A stretch of DNA of 64,000 nucleotides from Peptoniphilaceae bacterium (GCA_902363535.1 CABJAE010000010.1:26753-90752), one strand, 5' to 3'; positions 42,047-51,939 are shown, counted from the stretch's first letter. Notes: a model not told the origin generated them from the letters alone. A program made the numbers and translations.

Positions 42047-43036
42047 TTAAATGTCGAAATAATAGCTGTTTTCCAATTTGTCGTGAATGGCGGACAAAAT
42101 ATTATCGAAGTCCTCGTCTTGAATAAAGAGGACGTCCAAATCACGCTTTCTCACGCCGTCGCGAATGCGCTTCACATCCGCAGGTCGCACGGAATTCAGA
42201 TACACCAGCACCAAATCCGCGCCGTCTAAATTGCTTTCGATGTTTTCTTCGGAGGCTTCGTCGATGTGGACCACGTCGCTTCCCCCGTCTTTCAGGGCGT
42301 TTACCTGCTCGCTTACCACCGGGCCGTTTCCGAAGACGCTGAGCTGAAGGTGTTCGAGAAATTCATCGTCTTCCACCGGCGATGGCTCATTGTCGTAGGC
42401 CGCAGTGAGCACGTTCTCTCCATCCATGTTGTGGATCCAAATGACCCGGCCCCCTTCGGGATCCCGTTGCCAGTAGGCGTAGTCCACGATGTCGCCTTCG
42501 CCGACATTTAAATTGCCCAAACTCACGTCTTCCAAATTGACGCGCATGATGCCGTCTTCCCCTTCACCTTCGATGTAGAGGCCGCGGAAATCGGGATCGT
42601 AGAGCACCCGCGCGTAGGGAATGACCCGCCGCTCGCTTTCAATGGTCTCCGTGGTTTTTTCCAGAAGTTCGTAATTGTAAATATTCTTCAGGTGGTTGTT
42701 ATTATACACCTGCTTTACCACCTTGGCCCGGACTTGGTCCCCTTCGCCGATGTTTTGCAGGCGCAGGACTTTTTCCGGAATAAACACATTGTCGTCGCCT
42801 AAGGTGCCGCCGCCGAGGCGCAAGTGGACGCGGCCCACGTAGTAATCCTCGTCATTTACTGCGACGCGAGGCGCCTCGGAGTAGGTCGTTTCCGTTTCGA
42901 TGTCGTACAAGAGCTCCGCTAAATCGAAGAGCTTTTCCACGCGGCTTCGGCGTTCAAAGAGATTGTCGCCGTTAATGCCGTCGATACAGGTTTTCATTTC
43001 ATTCTTAATTTCGTTTACCATATAGTTTTTGTTCAT
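42047..43036 (-). CDS. Unknown acidic protein with DUF2325-like C-terminus
   Basis: A 329-residue protein I do not recognise. Residues about 1-60 are helical, about 60-125 and 155-215 look like small beta domains with a PxRV...YYVGRVHLRLGG pattern, and the last 110 residues (GADLVLVYLNSVRPADVKRI; RKRDLDVLFIQDEDF) resemble DUF2325, an alpha/beta module found in proteins of unknown role, but the Cys/His residues of that family are not seen. No signal or membrane helix. The start at 43036 is chosen because GGAG stands nine bases upstream; a longer reading by five residues is possible. Adjacent to cysS, but no shared function is evident. Confidence 0.5.
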   Translation of the reverse strand: MNKNYMVNEIKNEMKTCIDGINGDNLFERRSRVEKLFDLAELLYDIETETTYSEAPRVAVNDEDYYVGRVHLRLGGGTLGDDNVFIPEKVLRLQNIGEGDQVRAKVVKQVYNNNHLKNIYNYELLEKTTETIESERRVIPYARVLYDPDFRGLYIEGEGEDGIMRVNLEDVSLGNLNVGEGDIVDYAYWQRDPEGGRVIWIHNMDGENVLTAAYDNEPSPVEDDEFLEHLQLSVFGNGPVVSEQVNALKDGGSDVVHIDEASEENIESNLDGADLVLVYLNSVRPADVKRIRDGVRKRDLDVLFIQDEDFDNILSAIHDKLENSYYFDI

Positions 43037-43164
43037 TTGTTCTTTCTCCATTTCTATATTTAATCCACTCTATTTTATCACGTCCCGCCCTTTATCTCCA
43101 CCGCGGCGCGCGATTGCCTATGCTTTTTATAGGATTTCAGAAAAAGGGAAAATGTCTTTTCTAT

Positions 43165-43200
43165 AAAAAATCCCCTTACCGCGCAGGTAAAGGGATTTTT
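43165..43200. terminator. Bidirectional terminator between groEL and the 42047 gene
   Basis: AAAAAATCCCCTTACC and GGTAAAGGGATTTTT form a long stem with loop GCGCA. T runs exist on both strands. It follows the groEL stop at 14 bases. Confidence 0.8.
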
Positions 43201-43213
43201 GAGATTTTATTGA

Positions 43214-44860
<1,647 letters not shown>

Positions 44861-44864
44861 TTAC

Positions 44865-45146
44865 TTAGTTTAATTTTGCCAACAGGTCTTGGTATTTTAA
44901 GACGATGACGGTTTCTCCGTCCATTTCCACTTCGCTGCCTGCGTATTTACTGTAGATGACTTTGTCCCCTTCGACGACGTCGCAGTGAATGTCTTCGGAA
45001 TTTTTTAATTCCTCGCTCACGGCGATGACCGTGGCCACATTGGATTCCTCTTTTGCCGTATCGGGCAAGACGAGGCCGCTGGCCGTGACGTTTTCTTTTT
45101 CTATTTTTTGAATTACAACACGTTCACCTAATGGTTTAATGGTCAT
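44865..45146 (-). CDS. groES: Co-chaperonin GroES
   Basis: A 93-residue GroES (IKPLGERVVIQKIEKENVTA, mobile loop around SGLVLPDTAKEES, ending VEMDGETVIVLKYQDLLAKL). Start ATG 45146 has a GAGG site (AGGAGGCAC). It leads groESL, with the CIRCE operator 22 bases upstream of the start. Confidence 0.97.
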   Translation of the reverse strand: MTIKPLGERVVIQKIEKENVTASGLVLPDTAKEESNVATVIAVSEELKNSEDIHCDVVEGDKVIYSKYAGSEVEMDGETVIVLKYQDLLAKLN

Positions 45147-45167
45147 GATGTGCCTCCTGAAATGATA

Positions 45168-45194
45168 TTAGCACTTGCGTATGTCGAGTGCCAG
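45168..45194 (-). promoter_or_regulatory. CIRCE-like operator of groESL (HrcA site)
   Basis: TTAGCACTT-N9-GAGTGCCAG compared with the CIRCE consensus TTAGCACTC-N9-GAGTGCTAA: three positions differ. The 9-base spacer is kept. It lies between the groES start and the probable promoter, where HrcA would block transcription. Confidence 0.8.
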
Positions 45195-45204
45195 TTCCTC
45201 TATT

Positions 45205-45232
45205 ATGATACCACAATTTTAAAACTTGTAAA
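45205..45232 (-). promoter_or_regulatory. Probable sigma-A promoter of groESL
   Basis: Reverse-strand TTTACA (45232-45227), 16-base spacer and TATCAT (45210-45205), just upstream of CIRCE. Confidence 0.6.
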
Positions 45233-45306
45233 CCATATCCGCGGATTATTTCTCCCAACCGTCGGGTTTCAGGCAATTGCACGTCCCTTTTCGCATTCTC
45301 AAGTAG

Positions 45307-45366
45307 ACACTATATATAGATAATTTTCCCAAACATCTTCCTTTTGTCTCCCATATGTAGTATAAT
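45307..45366 (+). promoter_or_regulatory. nrdDG control region: NrdR-box-like sites and -10
   Basis: ACACTATATATAGATA (45307-45322) matches the NrdR box acaCwATATaTwGtgt at 13 positions. A weaker core CCATATGTAG lies at 45351-45360, core starts being 41 bases apart (about four helix turns). TATAAT follows at 45361-45366. NrdR repression of ribonucleotide reductase is established in bacteria; here it is inferred from the match. Confidence 0.6.
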
Positions 45367-45456
45367 CGTCTCGCTTGGGACAACAGTGCCCGCGAAACGT
45401 AAGAAACACCCGCAGGGGTTAAGTAATAGACATTTTGTATTATTCGGAGGAATGGA
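45367..45456 (+). other. Leader of nrdD with short hairpins
   Basis: About 85 bases of leader between the -10 and the start. Two small stems are possible (GGGACAACAGTGCCC, and AACACC-CGCA-GGGGTT at about 45405-45422). No known riboswitch is recognised. GGAGG precedes ATG 45457 by six bases. Confidence 0.3.
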
Positions 45457-47616
45457 ATGAGCAATTTAAGGATTATTAAGCGCAACGGCGAGTCCGTGGA
45501 TTTCGACGGATCGAAAATCGTCGTCGCCATCGAAAAGGCCATGCACTCGCCCACGGGCTATTTCGTGGAAAATCAGGCGGACATGGTAGCGAAAGAAATC
45601 GAAGAAGAAATTTTAAGGGAAGAGCTGTCTTCCACCGTGCTTCAGGTAGAAAAGCGGGTCTTCGAAAAATTAATCGAAAAAAACAACATCGCCACGGCCA
45701 AGGCCTACGAGTCCTACCGTTCTGTGCAATCCTTTAAGCGGGAAAACAACTCCACCGACTCCTCCATCGAAAGCCTTTTGACCTATTCCGATGCGGATTT
45801 AATGGATGAAAACTCCAATAAAAACGCCGTGGTGGTCTCCACCCAACGGGATCTCATCGCCGGGGAAGTCTCCAAAGACATCGCACGCCGCCGGATTCTT
45901 CCCACAGACATCGTCACGGCCCACGACTCCGGCGCCATTCACGTCCACGACATGGACTATTACATTCAGCCCATGTTCAACTGCTGTTTGATCAATCTGG
46001 AAGACATGCTGAAAAACGGCACGGTGGTCAACGGCAAGATGATCGAATCGCCGAAGAGTTTCCAAACGGCCTGCACCATTACGACACAAATCATCGCCCA
46101 AGTAGCTTCCGGCCAATTCGGCGGCCAATCCATTAACGGCATCGACCGCATTTTGGCCCCCTATGTGCGCCGAAGCTACGAAAAATACTTAAGCGCCTCC
46201 ATTTCCGAGCAGCTGGACATTTACGGCATGGAAAAAGCCGACATGGCCATGGCGGAAAAAGTGGCCTGGAATCGCACGAAGCGGGAAATTAAATCGGGCG
46301 TACAAACCATTCAATACCAAATCAACACCCTCATGACCACCAACGGCCAAGCGCCCTTCGTCACCCTGTTCATGTACTTCGATCCCGAAAGCGAATACGC
46401 CTACGAGGCCTCCCTTATTACGGAAGAAATCCTTCGCCAACGGATCGACGGCATTAAAAACAAACAAGGGGTGAAGGTCACGCCGGCCTTCCCGAAGCTG
46501 ATCTACGTTCTGGACGAACACAACATCCACAAAGACAGCCCCTACTACTACCTCACTCGCCTGGCCGCCACCTGCACGGCGAAGCGCATGTATCCGGACT
46601 ATATTTCCGCAAAGAAAATGAAGGAAATCTACGAAGGCAATGTCTTCTCCCCCATGGGCTGCCGCTCCTTCCTTTCCCCTTGGAAAGACGAAGAAGGCAA
46701 TTACAAATTCGACGGCCGCTTTAACATGGGCGTCGTGAGCGTCAACCTGGCGCAAATCGGCATTTTGGCCGGTCGCGACGAAGACGCTTACTTCGAGCTT
46801 TTAAACAAGCGCCTCGAGCTCGTGAAAAAGGCCCTTTTGATTCGCTACGAACGCCTGAAGGAAGTGACCAGCGACGTCTCCCCCATTCACTGGCAAGACG
46901 GCGCCATCGCCCGCCTGGAGCCCGGCGAAAAAATCGGCGACTATTTAGAAGGCGGCTACTCCACTCTGTCTTTGGGCTACATCGGTCTCTACGAAGCCAC
47001 GAAATGCGTCATCGGCACCTCCCACACCACGAAAGAAGGCCACGCCTTTGCCATGCGCGTCATGCACGCCTTAAGGGATGCCGTGGACAGCTGGAAGGCG
47101 GAAACCGGCCTGGGCTTCGCCCTGTACGGCACCCCGGCGGAATCCTTGACCCACCGCTTCTGCTCCATCGACAAGGCCACCTTCGGCGCCATCGAAGACA
47201 TTACGGACAAGGGCTACTACACCAACAGCTACCACGTGGATGTACGGGAAGAAATCAACGCCTTCGACAAATTCGACTTCGAAAGCGAATTCCAAAAAAT
47301 CTCCACCGGCGGCTGCATCAGCTACGTGGAAATCCCCAATATGACCAACAACATCGACGCGGTCATGACCATGGTGGGCTATATTTACGATCACATTTCC
47401 TACGCGGAATTTAATACGAAATCCGACTACTGCCACGAATGCGGCTTCGACGGCGAAATCACCGTCAACGACGACGGCGATTGGGAGTGCCCTCAATGCG
47501 GCAACAAAGATCGCACCAAGCTTACCGTCATTCGCAGAACCTGCGGCTATTTAGGCGAAAACTTCTGGAACGAAGGCCGCACCAAGGAAATCGACGCCCG
47601 CGTCCTGCACATTTAA
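45457..47616 (+). CDS. nrdD: Anaerobic ribonucleoside-triphosphate reductase
   Basis: A 719-residue class III reductase that makes dNTPs from NTPs using a glycyl radical. The ATP-cone regulates activity at residues about 2-90 (LRIIKRNGESVDFDGSKI). The catalytic barrel follows, and the C-terminal end carries a zinc ribbon (CHECGF ... CPQCGN) before the glycyl-radical loop RRTCGYLGENF. All key cysteines and the glycine loop are intact. It diverges from groESL and is under the NrdR-like sites; nrdG follows by one base. Sole ribonucleotide reductase in view, in line with strict anaerobiosis. Confidence 0.96.
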   Translation: MSNLRIIKRNGESVDFDGSKIVVAIEKAMHSPTGYFVENQADMVAKEIEEEILREELSSTVLQVEKRVFEKLIEKNNIATAKAYESYRSVQSFKRENNSTDSSIESLLTYSDADLMDENSNKNAVVVSTQRDLIAGEVSKDIARRRILPTDIVTAHDSGAIHVHDMDYYIQPMFNCCLINLEDMLKNGTVVNGKMIESPKSFQTACTITTQIIAQVASGQFGGQSINGIDRILAPYVRRSYEKYLSASISEQLDIYGMEKADMAMAEKVAWNRTKREIKSGVQTIQYQINTLMTTNGQAPFVTLFMYFDPESEYAYEASLITEEILRQRIDGIKNKQGVKVTPAFPKLIYVLDEHNIHKDSPYYYLTRLAATCTAKRMYPDYISAKKMKEIYEGNVFSPMGCRSFLSPWKDEEGNYKFDGRFNMGVVSVNLAQIGILAGRDEDAYFELLNKRLELVKKALLIRYERLKEVTSDVSPIHWQDGAIARLEPGEKIGDYLEGGYSTLSLGYIGLYEATKCVIGTSHTTKEGHAFAMRVMHALRDAVDSWKAETGLGFALYGTPAESLTHRFCSIDKATFGAIEDITDKGYYTNSYHVDVREEINAFDKFDFESEFQKISTGGCISYVEIPNMTNNIDAVMTMVGYIYDHISYAEFNTKSDYCHECGFDGEITVNDDGDWECPQCGNKDRTKLTVIRRTCGYLGENFWNEGRTKEIDARVLHI

Positions 47617-47617
47617 A

Positions 47618-48124
47618 ATGGACTACGGCAACTACGCGCAAATTCGGCCCCTGGATGTGGCAAACGGCCCGGGCATCCGCGTGTCGGTCTTCGTCACCGG
47701 CTGCAGCCGAAAATGCAAAAACTGTTTCAACGAACCCTACCAGGATCCCGCCTTCGGCGAGGTTTGGACGGACGAGACGACAGAGACATTGATCAACTAT
47801 TTAAGCCGCCCGGAAGTTGCGGGCCTCACCCTTTTAGGCGGCGAACCCATGGAAAACACCTGGCTACGACGGGTTTTGGCGGATGTCAAAAAACAAATCC
47901 CGACCTCCGTGTGGATTTACTCCGGCTACACCTTCGAAGAGATCCTCACCGATCCCGAAAAAGTGAAGCTCCTCGAATCCTGCGACGTTCTCGTGGACGG
48001 CCCCTTTGTGGAGGCGAAGAAAAATTTAAAACTCGCCTTTCGGGGCAGCGAAAACCAGCGCATCTTAGACATCCCCAAGAGCCTTCAGGCCCGTACAGCC
48101 ATAAAAAAAGAGAGAGACGAATAA
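47618..48124 (+). CDS. nrdG: NrdD-activating radical SAM protein
   Basis: A 168-residue activase that installs the glycyl radical on NrdD using SAM and a [4Fe-4S] cluster. The cluster cysteines are in FVTGCSRKCKNCFNE (CxxxCxxC), followed by a SAM-binding GGEPMEN stretch. It begins one base after the nrdD stop and has no own promoter, so the pair is co-transcribed. It ends at an element-derived terminator hairpin (48132-48184). Confidence 0.95.
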   Translation: MDYGNYAQIRPLDVANGPGIRVSVFVTGCSRKCKNCFNEPYQDPAFGEVWTDETTETLINYLSRPEVAGLTLLGGEPMENTWLRRVLADVKKQIPTSVWIYSGYTFEEILTDPEKVKLLESCDVLVDGPFVEAKKNLKLAFRGSENQRILDIPKSLQARTAIKKERDE

Positions 48125-48131
48125 GTCTCTC

Positions 48132-48184
48132 TCAGACTGCAGACAAACTCCGAATACATCTCGGGGTTTGTCTCTTTTTTATGT
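48132..48184. repeat. 53-base IS1182-end repeat, copy B (acts as nrdG terminator)
   Basis: 51 of 53 bases match 9313-9365. The stem GACAAACTCCGA/TCGGGGTTTGTC with loop ATACATC is followed by CTCTTTTTT on the plus strand, 8 bases after the nrdG stop. No transposase remnant is left at this copy except the shared last 15 codons on the reverse strand, so it is a solo end recruited as a terminator. Confidence 0.75.
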
Positions 48185-48191
48185 GTTTTTT

Positions 48192-48242
48192 GGCTCTATA
48201 TTATCCATTGGGGAGCAACTCCTCAATGGATAGTATAGAGCC
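48192..48242. repeat. 51-base palindrome related to the ISL3 element end
   Basis: GGCTCTATATTATCCATTG plus GGGAG pairs with the complement CTCC...GAGCC across a CAA loop (24-base arms, two mismatches). The left 41 bases match the ISL3 end at 987-947 (reverse) in 38 positions. It may be a minimal derivative (MITE-like) of that element or two ends head to head. It stands between convergent nrdG and the Na/Pi transporter gene. Confidence 0.7.
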
Positions 48243-48251
48243 TTTATTTTA

Positions 48252-49952
48252 TCAACCCGCCGTGGCGCGTCTGACATCTTCCGCCACCAGGGATTTTTCC
48301 CCGTGGGTCTTAATGGGATCGAAGGTGAGGCGCGCGATGTTAAAGGCGTGGTCACCGATACGTTCCAAGGTACCCAGGATGTCCACGAAGAGGGAGGTTG
48401 TGACCGTGGCTTCTTCGTGTTGGGAGGTCATGCGCCTGAAGTGGGAGGCGCGAAGTTCGTATTCCAGGTAGTTGAGATTGTTTTCGTCTTCCTTCATGAC
48501 TTCGTAGAGGTGGCGATCGCCGCCCTTAAAGACTTCTACCCCGTTCACATACATGTGGATCAACAGTTCGTAGATGGAATTGAGTTCATCCATGGCTTCT
48601 TCTTGAAATTCTTCGCCGGAATCGTAAATCATTTCGAAGTATTCCACCAAGTTTTGCACCAGGTCGCCGATGCGCTCAAAGTTTTTTTGCACCTGAAGGC
48701 TCGCCGAGTATTCATCGGCCAACTCTTCCGGAAGGGATTGCTTGGAAATCTTCAAGAGGTAGGATTCGATTTTCGTATCCAGGGAATTGACCATGTCTTC
48801 CAGTTGATTGACTTCGTGGAAGTGTTTTTTGTCTTTGGTCAACAGGTACTGCTTGCTGTCTTGAAGGGCCTCCAACACGATGTCGGATACTTGAAAGATC
48901 GCCGCCTTGGCTTGGGAAAGGGCTCCGGCCGGGAAGGTCTTGACCATGGCTTCGTCCAGCTGAATTTTCCCGAGTTCCAAGGATAGATCGTCGCGTCCGG
49001 GCATAAGTTTTTTCAAAAGCAGGACGCATTTGGGAATCAGGGGTAGGAAGATGAGCATACCCACGAAGTTAAAGGTGAAGTGGGCCACGGCGATGGTCAT
49101 CATGTCGTTAATGTGAAACTTCTCCGCCATGTAGATGACGAAGCTTTCGTAGGGGCCGATAATGGCCAGGAAAAATACGGACACGGACACATTAAATAAA
49201 AAGTGGAACAGGGACGTGCGCCGCGCGGCCAGGCTGCCGCCGACGGAGGCCAAAGCCGCGGTGACCGTGGTGCCGATGTTGGCACCGAAGACCAGGCCCA
49301 GGGCCGCCACCAAGGTAATGGAATCGCTGGCATAAAGGGTCTGTACGATCCCGACGATGGCCGAGGACGATTGGATCACGCCGGTGACCACGGCGCCGAT
49401 TAAGGCGGCCAGGATCGGTTGGCGACTGAGCCGAACGACCATATCGGAAAAGCCCGGGATGTACTGCAGTTCTTTTAATGCGTCGCCCATGGTGTTTAAG
49501 CCGATAAACAAGAGGCCGAAGCCGATAATGATTTCGCCCAGGTAGATGGTTTTTTTCTTCGATGCCATCAGGGCCAAAAATACGCCTACAAGCAGTATAA
49601 AGTAGGCCAAGTAATCCAGTTGAAAACCGATTAAGATCGACGTCACCGTGGTACCGATGTTGGCGCCGAGGATAATGGCAATGGCTTGACTCATGCCCAT
49701 CAGCCCGCTTCGTACGAGGGAAATGGCGATGACCGTCGCCGCCGATGAGGATTGGATCAAGCCGGTCATGACGATCCCGACGAGGACCGCCATCAGGGGA
49801 TTGGACGTATATTTTTCTATATAGTCTCGAATTTTCGTGCCGGCAAACTTCGTCAGGCTGTCGCCCATGAGTTTGACGCCGAAAAGAAACAGGCCCAGAC
49901 CGCCGGCAATAAAATGCCAGTCAATTTGAGACCATGAACTTACCTCGCCCAT
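48252..49952 (-). CDS. Na+/phosphate cotransporter with PhoU-like domain
   Basis: A 566-residue NptA/YjbB-type transporter. Two Na_Pi_cotrans repeats (about 15-150 and 160-300) share QSSSA motifs (VMTGLIQSSSAATVIAIS; VVTGVIQSSSAIVG), then a short linker and a C-terminal PhoU-like helical domain (about 345-560). Direction of phosphate flow is uncertain: homologues both import and export. The start at Met 49952 (MGEVSSWSQ) has GGAAGGAG; the six-residue longer form would place the site inside the gene. Not coupled to neighbours. Confidence 0.88.
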   Translation of the reverse strand: MGEVSSWSQIDWHFIAGGLGLFLFGVKLMGDSLTKFAGTKIRDYIEKYTSNPLMAVLVGIVMTGLIQSSSAATVIAISLVRSGLMGMSQAIAIILGANIGTTVTSILIGFQLDYLAYFILLVGVFLALMASKKKTIYLGEIIIGFGLLFIGLNTMGDALKELQYIPGFSDMVVRLSRQPILAALIGAVVTGVIQSSSAIVGIVQTLYASDSITLVAALGLVFGANIGTTVTAALASVGGSLAARRTSLFHFLFNVSVSVFFLAIIGPYESFVIYMAEKFHINDMMTIAVAHFTFNFVGMLIFLPLIPKCVLLLKKLMPGRDDLSLELGKIQLDEAMVKTFPAGALSQAKAAIFQVSDIVLEALQDSKQYLLTKDKKHFHEVNQLEDMVNSLDTKIESYLLKISKQSLPEELADEYSASLQVQKNFERIGDLVQNLVEYFEMIYDSGEEFQEEAMDELNSIYELLIHMYVNGVEVFKGGDRHLYEVMKEDENNLNYLEYELRASHFRRMTSQHEEATVTTSLFVDILGTLERIGDHAFNIARLTFDPIKTHGEKSLVAEDVRRATAG

Positions 49953-49994
49953 ACATTCTCCTTCCGTCACATTGTTTCATACATAGTCGACCTT

Positions 49995-50003
49995 ATTATA
50001 TCA
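49995..50003 (-). promoter_or_regulatory. Probable promoter of the Na/Pi transporter gene
   Basis: Reverse strand TGATATAAT, with TATAAT at 50000-49995. An extended -10; the -35 is weak. Confidence 0.5.
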
Positions 50004-50076
50004 AAAAGTAAAGTCCGGGTAAGGATTATGTGCTAAAATCTCTCTTTTTATTTCCTTCCGCAATACGACAGAAAAA

Positions 50077-50097
50077 AAGCGCCTGCGAGAGGCGCTT
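50077..50097 (-). terminator. Terminator of the AGCS transporter gene
   Basis: AAGCGCCT-GCGAG-AGGCGCTT followed on the reverse strand by TTTTTTC. Confidence 0.85.
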
Positions 50098-50114
50098 CGG
50101 TTTTCTGTAAATTT

Positions 50115-51512
50115 TTACTTCCAATAATCCAATTTGCTTTCGTCCAGGCCGATGTCTCTGCCGATAAAGTGGGGATCTTTGCCCGCTTGAACCTGTTCTT
50201 TGTAGTCTTTTAATGCGGCCAAAGCCTGATTACTCAAAAGCAGAATCGAGGGAATGTTTACGAGGACCATGAGGGCCATTAAGAAGTCCGCCACATTCCA
50301 CGCCAGTTCCATTTTCATGCTGCTGCCCAGGAAGATGAGGAGAATCGCCACGAGTCGGTAGCAAAGCATGAAGGTTTTGGAGGGGGATTTTTTGTGGAGA
50401 TAGTTCAGACAGCTGTCCACGTAGTAGAGATTGCCCAAAAGGGTGGTAAAGGCAAAGAGTGTCAAGGACAGGGAGATAAAGACGTAGCCGTAGTGACCGA
50501 AGACCGTGGCCAGTGATTCCTGTACGTAGGCGGCGCCGGCCAATTCTTCCGTGGCTTCAACGCCCGATGCCATGGCCATAAATGCCGTGGCGGAGCAGAT
50601 AACCAGGGTGTCTAAGAAGACGGAGAACATTTGAACCAGGCCTTGTTTTACCGGGTGGGACACGTCTGCCGAGGCAGCGGCGTTGGGCGCGGAACCCATA
50701 CCGGCTTCGTTGGAGTACAGCCCCCGCTTGACCCCTTGAACCAAAGCGGAACCGGCCAAGCCGCCGAAGATGGCTTGGAAGTTAAAGGCGTCGGAGAAGA
50801 TGTTTTTAAAGACCGTGGGCATGTAGGCAATGTTTTTCACGATCATAAACAGGGCCATGGCCACGAAGATAATCCCCATAAAGGGTACAACGGTGGAGGT
50901 GGCTTTGATGATGCGTTTGCCGCCGCCCAAGATGCAGAAGCCGGCGACGACGGCGAGGATGCCGCCGATGATCCAGGTGGTCTTGCCTTCCACGAAGAAA
51001 TCGTAGACGCGGAAAGAGTCGGTCATGTTAAAGGATGCAAGCATATTGAAGCCCACGGCGTAGGTTAAAATCAAGAAGATGGCGAAGAGCACGCCTAATT
51101 TGCGGGAGCCCAAGGCCACTTCGATGTAGTAGCTCGGGCCGCCGTAGCTGTTGCCTTTCTCGCTCCGGCGCTTATAGATTTGCGCCAAGGTGGATTCGAT
51201 AAAGGCCGATGCGCCGCCGATTAAGGCGATGATCCACATCCAGAACACGGCGCCGTAGCCGCCGAGGCAAATGGCCTGTGCCACGCCGACGATATTGCCC
51301 GTGCCGACGCGGGATGCCGTGGAGACCATAAGAGCCTGGAAGGAAGACACTTCCCCTTCGTGGGGCTTTTCACGCAACACCCGCAGGGATTCGCCGAACA
51401 TCGAAATTTGTAAAAATCCCGTGCGCACGGTGAAGTAAAGGCCGGCGCCGATTAAAATAATAATAAGTATGGGGTAGTACAAATACCCGTTTACTTTCAG
51501 TAACAGATCCAT
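50115..51512 (-). CDS. Alanine/glycine:cation symporter (AGCS family)
   Basis: A 465-residue symporter taking up alanine or glycine with Na+ or H+. About ten membrane helices. Family landmarks are the N-terminal block VNGYLYYPILIIILIG, then RTGFLQISMF, a GTGNIVGVA loop, GGPSYYIE, SNEAGMGSAPNAAA and the C-terminal FTTLLGNLYYVDSCLNYL. Independent unit: own promoter and terminator. No glycine riboswitch is seen in its short leader. Confidence 0.92.
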   Translation of the reverse strand: MDLLLKVNGYLYYPILIIILIGAGLYFTVRTGFLQISMFGESLRVLREKPHEGEVSSFQALMVSTASRVGTGNIVGVAQAICLGGYGAVFWMWIIALIGGASAFIESTLAQIYKRRSEKGNSYGGPSYYIEVALGSRKLGVLFAIFLILTYAVGFNMLASFNMTDSFRVYDFFVEGKTTWIIGGILAVVAGFCILGGGKRIIKATSTVVPFMGIIFVAMALFMIVKNIAYMPTVFKNIFSDAFNFQAIFGGLAGSALVQGVKRGLYSNEAGMGSAPNAAASADVSHPVKQGLVQMFSVFLDTLVICSATAFMAMASGVEATEELAGAAYVQESLATVFGHYGYVFISLSLTLFAFTTLLGNLYYVDSCLNYLHKKSPSKTFMLCYRLVAILLIFLGSSMKMELAWNVADFLMALMVLVNIPSILLLSNQALAALKDYKEQVQAGKDPHFIGRDIGLDESKLDYWK

Positions 51513-51561
51513 TGTTCACCTCAGTTTCTTAACGATACGTACAACATTCATGATGGTTCAC

Positions 51562-51589
51562 ATTCTATCACAACCAACTACATTGTAAA
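51562..51589 (-). promoter_or_regulatory. Promoter of the AGCS gene
   Basis: Reverse-strand TTTACA (51589-51584), 16-base spacer and TAGAAT (51567-51562) preceded by TGTGA. Confidence 0.65.
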
Positions 51590-51673
51590 AGAATATTTTG
51601 CATTGACACGGATTTTCCCGCTCTGCTCTGAAAAAGCAGCTCCTTTTTCTTAACATAAAGCCTCAATTAACGT

Positions 51674-51710
51674 AAAAAACCTCTCCATAGCGAGCCGCGA
51701 CGGAGAGGCT
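51674..51710 (-). terminator. Terminator of the 36-residue membrane ORF
   Basis: CCTCTCC (51680-51686) pairs with GGAGAGG (51702-51708), with further inner pairing in the loop; the reverse strand continues into TTTTTT. It is placed 26 bases beyond the stop of the small ORF and points away from every listed neighbour except that ORF. Confidence 0.75.
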
Positions 51711-51735
51711 TTTCATGCCTTAAGTAAGGCGCGTT

Positions 51736-51846
51736 TTATTTTTTATTGGCGATCTTCGCCAGATAGTATACGACGAGTACCATAAAGACGAGCTTTGCAA
51801 CGATGGCTATTACGGAAAACAAACCTCCAAACAAAACAGATTCCAT
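51736..51846 (-). CDS. Small (36-residue) membrane protein, unlisted
   Basis: A 111-base ORF encoding 36 residues: a short start MESVLFGGLF, one long hydrophobic helix (about 9-29, LFSVIAIVAKLVFMVLVVYY) and a positively charged end LAKIANKK. It has GAGAGGTG four bases before the ATG, its own promoter at 51926-51899 and a terminator at 51710-51674. The topology is a single-pass membrane peptide with cytoplasmic positive tail. I cannot name a family. Possible roles are a small regulatory peptide of a membrane protein, a stress microprotein or a toxin-like peptide. The codon use looks coding and the signals are unusually complete, so I think it is real. Confidence 0.65.
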   Translation of the reverse strand: MESVLFGGLFSVIAIVAKLVFMVLVVYYLAKIANKK

Positions 51847-51898
51847 AAAACACCTCTCAAATAATGATTTCTACGAAAATATCCAATTGCTTCCTTTG

Positions 51899-51926
51899 AT
51901 CATAAAGCACAGTGAATCGTTGTAAA
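51899..51926 (-). promoter_or_regulatory. Promoter of the 36-residue membrane ORF
   Basis: Reverse-strand TTTACA (51926-51921), 16-base spacer, TATGAT (51904-51899), about 53 bases before the ATG. It sits directly after the end of the Nudix gene, so it is not an operon-internal signal of it. Confidence 0.6.
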
Positions 51927-51939
51927 GACGCTTTTTAAA

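Noticed and set aside
43052..43164. Possible T-box or riboswitch upstream of the cysS cluster
   Set aside because: Only about 110 bases without T-box box sequences or specifier stem; nothing but a neighbouring terminator is seen.
45246..45554. 102-codon reverse-strand ORF over the groES-nrdD gap
   Set aside because: It overlaps the nrdD start antisense, has no ribosome site and its sequence looks random; the gap is better explained by regulatory sites.
51513..51561. Glycine riboswitch before the AGCS transporter
   Set aside because: The leader is under 60 bases and lacks the glycine aptamer core.
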